A stretch of 64,000 bases of DNA from Phymorhynchus buccinoides (lineage: Eukaryota > Mollusca > Gastropoda > Neogastropoda > Raphitomidae). Under the pieces are notes generated by a model. It saw only the letters and a list, made by a program, of their open reading frames with translations. It was not told the DNA's origin and did no database searches. A program made the position numbers and the translations under genes. The DNA lies in NCBI GenBank assembly GCA_017654935.2, contig CM065687.1, positions 20,046,042 through 20,110,041 on the forward strand, read 5' to 3'. This document shows positions 60,165 to 64,000 of this stretch, in pieces; within the stretch, counting starts at the first letter, position 1; each line of letters begins with the position of its first letter.

Positions 60165-62431
60165 ATGCCAATGAAGTATGCATGCGCCTGTAAACGCCTC
60201 TTCTGTCAACAGAGGAAGTTGCCGCTGTTTCTTCTAGCGTGCGTTCTGACGGCAACTTTATGTGTGGTCTTCCTCTCGTCTGGTCATCATCCATTAGTTT
60301 CATACTACAAGAAATGGTGGACGCTCTCGTCGGACAAAAAAGTGTCGCCCGTCGGTCCTCAGAACAAAGGGGCCATCTTTAGCAACGATACTTCCCAGTC
60401 GTCAGACGCTGAGCACGTGGCCTCCGCTGATCACGTGCATTGTGATGACGTCATGGCCTCAATGACGCAAGGGCACTGGGAGCGACTGCCTATGTCGTCA
60501 GCCGATGTTCAGAAGATGAAAGCCTTCCACGAGCACGTGAGTTGCATTACGCAATTGCCTTGCTATTCTCTTGTCTGTGTTAGGTAGCCATCATGTAAAT
60601 GACGGATTACTAATCATACTATTTCAAACTTACTTCCATTTGCAACGTACTTAGCAATAACTGTAAAGGGGTAAAGCTTACGACACAACACCATTTCCAA
60701 AACGACAAGGTTGATGGCCCTATTGTAGAGGGATACGGTTCGCAGCATACCTTTTACGAAAAGGTGAAGTTGAACGAGAGATTAAACAAGATGCTGAACC
60801 CTTTTATTATCACAAATCAAGCATTTCTATCAGTAGCCTAGGCTATTGCTATGAAAGAGATAAGGTTTGGGGCATGAACCTTTATTTGAAAGGAAAAAAA
60901 TAAAAGCAGGAATTATTAACGTTTTGACTATTTTGCTACTGGCAACCATCAGTAAAATACTAATCAAAGTCAAAGAAAAAGGATTTGTATGTAAAGGTAC
61001 ATGCATCTTTGTCAAACCTGGCGTAAAGCCGGCGCCACACACGCACAAACTCGTATGGGGGTGCGATGCGATTGGGTCACGTGAGTCATGATTCACGTGA
61101 AATACTTCCGTCTAAAAACAATTCTGCCATTTTCGCTCACTATGCTCTAGTAGACAGTGCATGGAATGCACGTGAATCATGACTCACATCGTCAAAATCG
61201 CATCGCATTCAGGTCCGAATCGTATGTGTGTAGCAGGCTCTTAAAGTTTTGAACATAGGCAAAGATCACATTCTGGGACTATCTTCTGAGGCATATGAAA
61301 CCGTAAAGGCGAGAGCCTGTGGCTTTGTCCAGTGATACACAGGCCTCGCCTGTCCTTGGTGGGGGCTGTTGCATGCGTTCTGGTTTCTGAGTGGGTGTTT
61401 TTTGCCGGTGGGCTCCGCAGTCATGAAAAATGGGCTGGTACACCCATGGGGACATTTGGCAAGGACTCCTTTGTATCGTATCCGATGGTCACCAAGCCGG
61501 GAGTAGTTGTGTGCCTCTGTACACTTCATGGAATGTCCCGTGTGTGTCTGCTCCCCAGTAACACAACACGGACTTCCAAGGCTGGAACATGTAGACCCCA
61601 ATATTATAGGAATTGCATGGAATATCTGATACAGAAATACCAAATATTCCATCAGATTCGTGTGGTGGTGGTGGTGGTGTGTGTGGGTGTGTGGGGGGTG
61701 GGGACTACAAAATAATAGTGAACAAAACTTATTGAGATTTCATCGGATTCATTTAGACAGTCGTATTTCACGAGAATCACGACTCGCAAATGTCACACAG
61801 TCGGATAGCACTGGGATCGAATCGTACGCAGTGTGTCTGTCCCATTAACTGTAGATAAAGACGGGGTAAAAAGCCCATGGGCGGGTAAGAAGCCCATGCC
61901 AATCATCTCATGAAATGAAGCAAATGTCAATCAAATTTGCCCATGAGACGAATGCTAAACATTAATTATCGTCTCATGGGCAAAATGTGACTGAAATTTG
62001 CTTCATTTCATGAGATAATTGGCATGTGCTTCTTACCCGCCCATGGGTTTTTTACCCCGTCTTACCCTACTGTTCATTACAAGTCAGGCAAAACGGGCTG
62101 GTACACCCAAGGGGGACATTTCGCAAGGGCCCCCTGCATTGCATCTGATGGTCACCAAGCCGGGAGGAGCTATGTGTGCCCCTGTCCCGCGCATGCCTGT
62201 TCCTAAATAACACAACACGGACTTCCAGGGCTGAAGCAGGGCTGCTCTCGTGTTGATAGGGCAGGCGTGGCTGTTGCATCGCTGGGTCCCATCAGCACCT
62301 TCGGGTGTTTCTTTTTCATTTTCTTTCTGTTGTGTCCACTAGGTAAGGGAGACGGAGCACAGAATGCCCCGTGGCCTGCAGCGAAAAGATGGGCTGTGCG
62401 GGAACGTGACTTTCGAAGGTCGCGCAAGATG
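60165..62431 (+). CDS. Mirrored gene C, exons 1-2 only; intact exon 1
   Basis: Exon 1 is 60165-60536 (372 bp, open, MPMKYACACKRLFCQQRKLP to AFHEH, donor GTGAGT). Exon 2 is 62343-62431 (89 bp, donor GTTTGT). It encodes the signal anchor, stalk and first Cys segment of the PC-esterase protein and gives the uninterrupted version of the exon broken at 26640. Forty-two bases after exon 2 the homology to the left arm ends. No exon 3 or 4 counterpart is seen before the window ends, so the gene either continues beyond 64000 or is truncated. Confidence 0.75.
61852..62069. mobile_element. TA-flanked hairpin MITE, mirror of copy 3
   Basis: A complete copy between TA dinucleotides, 214 bp, with both halves of the hairpin. 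Its left-arm partner (24979-25194) has a rearranged end. Confidence 0.75.
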
Positions 62432-62473
62432 GTTTGTCTTTTCCCTTTGTTTCTTAGATTATTATTGTGCTTT

Positions 62474-62684
62474 TCCTGGCTACGGTCCTTGCACCTGTAT
62501 CGTTAAAAATTCGGGACTTTCCTGGAGTTGCACTGCCTCCGGGCATTGCCTCCAGGATCGTTCCCACCATCTTTATATCAACTAATGTCCTATATGTGTC
62601 TGTTTCAGACCGGAGGACGTTAAACGGATTTTCATCACTACGGTCGTCGTGGAAGAATAAGTTTGTCGCCGAATGTTGTTTTTG
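62474..62684. other. Sequence beyond the mirror breakpoint; nothing recognised
   Basis: From CTTTTCCTGGCTACGGTCC on there is no match to the left arm, which enters the 39-bp minisatellite at this point. A CTGTTTCAG at about 62602-62610 looks like an acceptor, but what follows does not resemble gene C exon 3. Confidence 0.4.
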
Positions 62685-63084
62685 TTTACTCTGTCCCAAG
62701 GATATATTGAGAACCGGTGGAAAGAATCACTTCAAATTTTGTGTAGGGGTGTAATTAATATAAAGAGTAAAATACATTGGTGCGTAAATTATGCCCCGAT
62801 ATGAAGGTGTCACAGTGCGGCAGACATTATTATGTCTCCGATTTTCTTCACACTGTTATAATTATGTCGTAAAGCACTGCACGGGATCGCTTCGAGTTTT
62901 GTGTACGGGCATAATACACAGTGTCTAAGTCATTGGTGCATACATTGTATCATGGGGCCCGGTGATGTCACTTAGCGCCAGACATATTCTCCGTTTTATT
63001 TCACCCTCTTGAATCTCGTGACCCACGGCATGACATCCCTTTACATTTTGTTTGGGTGTGTAATCACAAGCAGTACAAGACATT

Positions 63085-63500
63085 GGTTGGTAAATGTTAA
63101 GATCGGCTCCCTCATCTGCCCCTTCCATTCATTTCAGACGGTTTAAGTTAGGGTTAGGGTTAGGAATAGGCTTTGGGATAGGGTTAGGGATAGGTTGAAG
63201 GTCAACTAAGTGTCAATCTCATAACATACCATCAATTTTGTGTGTGTGTGTGGATTAAACGGTTTCAGGTTAGGGTTTAGAATAGGGTTTGGGATAGGGT
63301 TAGGGATAGGTTTAGGGTCAGTTTAGTGTCAGTTTAGTGTCAAATACACAGAACAATAAACGTTGATGACTAAACTGACCCTAAACCTATCTCTAACCCT
63401 AACCCAAACCCTATTCATAGCTCTAACCTAACCTGAAACGGTCTTAAATGAATGGAAGGGACAAGGGAGGGAGCTATCTTAACATTTACCCATTGGTTCC
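63085..63500. repeat. Palindrome with telomere-like TTAGGG/CCCTAA tracts
   Basis: GGTAAATGTTAAGATCGGCT and CCCCTTCCATTCATTT near 63090-63135 are inverted at about 63450-63490 (AAATGAATGGAAGGG, AGCTATCTTAACATTTACC). The arms hold GGGTTAGGGTTAGGAATAGG and AGGGTTAGGGATAGG on one side and CTAACCCTAACCC on the other. The (TTAGGG)-like stretches are degenerate and short. Confidence 0.8.
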
Positions 63501-63734
63501 TAAATTATGCCCCCGCGGGGGTCGCTGAGTGGCAGACATGTTCGCCGTTTTTCTTCACCCTCTTATATCTCGTGAACCAATGCATGGGATCACTTCAAAT
63601 TGTGTGTGGAAATGTCTCGCCCGAAGGACGAAAAGGAGGCGGAGGCTAAGAGTAGATAATGCACAGAGGGGAGGGGTGGGGGGAGGAAGGAAAGGGGGCG
63701 TAACGGGCAAAAGACATGGCGCTTCGAGCTTTGA

Positions 63735-63775
63735 TGATATATGCGCTATAGAAATGTTCTGAATAAATAAATGTC
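63735..63775 (+). repeat. LINE-like 3' tail (GCGCTATAGAAATG)
   Basis: TATGCGCTATAGAAATGTTC and AATAAATAAATG resemble the LINE 3' end at 22018-22065. Confidence 0.4.
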
Positions 63776-63859
63776 TGCCGCTCGGTGCCACACTTGTAGT
63801 TTATATTTGAGAATTAGTTTGCATTTTCTTAATATTCAGAAACTTGTTTCACGTATTTC

Positions 63860-64000
63860 AGATTCGCATCCGTTAAGCGGATAAAGCTCGACTGTGTGGT
63901 TTCAGACTTCCCATTGAGCCCACTCTGGGTAGGAGTCGGTCCAGGACCGAAAAACCCCTCGCCTCTGATGGGATTCGAACCCAAGACCCAAGACCTCCCA
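63860..64000 (-). mobile_element. tRNA-derived SINE, cut by the window end
   Basis: On the minus strand GGGTTCGAATCCCATCAGAG contains a perfect RNA polymerase III B box (GGTTCGAATCC). It is followed by a non-tRNA body with CGGTCCTGGACCGACTCC and ACCCAGAGTGGGCTCAATGG. The A box would lie beyond 64000. Confidence 0.65.

Larger units (their letters stand above)
45652..62473. repeat. Right arm: reverse complement of 24588-41316
   Basis: It starts at the partner of about 41316 and ends at the partner of 24588. From the gap to about 56060 it carries many single-base indels and substitutions relative to the left arm, worst at the former CT arrays (55580-56060). From about 56100 on it is nearly identical. 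Clean differences also exist: it lacks the 35-bp hairpin (left 26640) and the approx 310-bp segment (left 38918), and it has an extra TA-flanked hairpin (47841). Confidence 0.95.
62685..63795 (-). repeat. Diverged inverted copy of the 1.1-kb family R
   Basis: CTGTCCCAAGGATATATTG and ACTTCAAATTTTGTGTAGG correspond to the inverse of the GGGACAGACAG end of the 7.3-10.6 kb units. ATGTCTGCCGCTCGGTG at 63772-63788 is the inverse of their CGCCGAGCGGCAGACAT start. The length agrees with the unit. AAATTATGCCCC, GGCAGACAT and ATTTCACCCTCTTGAATCTC recur two or three times inside, showing subunits of roughly 170-200 bp. A palindrome is inserted in it (63085-63500). Confidence 0.65.

Noticed and set aside
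61660..61715. Val/Trp-rich frames near the (GTGGTG)n stretch in gene C intron 1
   Set aside because: Low-complexity tract inside an intron. Neither arm preserves the frame.
63140..63440. Chromosome end or internal telomere from fusion
   Set aside because: The TTAGGG-like units are few and degenerate, and lie in opposite orientation within a palindromic repeat rather than in a long uniform array.

Overview
The window is eukaryotic and most likely from a mollusc, probably a marine gastropod. This is inferred from intron-split genes, very abundant (GA)n/(CT)n and (TG)n microsatellites, dense minisatellites and foldback elements, LINE and Ty3/gypsy remnants, and a repeat family built on TGACCTTGACCTTGA blocks. 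I see no rRNA, CRISPR array, operon or prokaryotic gene. No translated segment gives a species.

The only convincing host genes are two tandem paralogues on the minus strand. They encode type II membrane proteins with an SGNH/GDSL-like PC-esterase domain, as in the NXPE/TBL/CASD1 type of acyl-esterases or acyltransferases. Gene C spans 26915 down to 17681 and gene B spans 40350 down to 35784. Each has four coding exons with identical intron phases (0, 2, 1). Exon 1 carries the signal anchor, exon 2 a short Cys-containing segment, exon 3 a Cys-rich segment plus the GDS(L/F) serine block, and exon 4 the DGAH block. The left copy of gene C is broken in exon 1 by a 35-bp hairpin insertion flanked by an 8-bp duplication.

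The dominant large-scale feature is a mirror image. About 24588-41316 reappears in reverse complement at about 45652-62473, around a 49-bp minisatellite and a 500-N gap (45152-45651). The right arm is very noisy from the gap to about 56.06 kb and clean after that. The arms also differ by clean insertions: the 35-bp hairpin, a 217-bp TA-flanked hairpin element, and about 310 bp of extra sequence. The simplest reading is two haplotype contigs scaffolded head to head, with an unpolished contig end at the gap. A real palindrome is not excluded.

Layout: 1-1.94 kb nested palindromes and GA arrays; 2.2-4.1 kb LINE remnants; 4.4-6.3 kb hairpin and TTAA-flanked elements; 7.3-10.6 kb three tandem units of a 1.15-kb repeat family (family R); 11.56-15.0 kb a Ty3/gypsy 5' LTR, PBS and gag-protease fragment, cut off by another family R copy; 17.1-26.9 kb gene C with minisatellites in its introns; 27-35.7 kb intergenic repeats; 35.8-40.35 kb gene B; 41.8-45.15 kb minisatellites; gap; mirrored arm to 62.47 kb; 62.5-64 kb a divergent inverted family R copy, a telomere-like palindrome and a tRNA-derived SINE edge.
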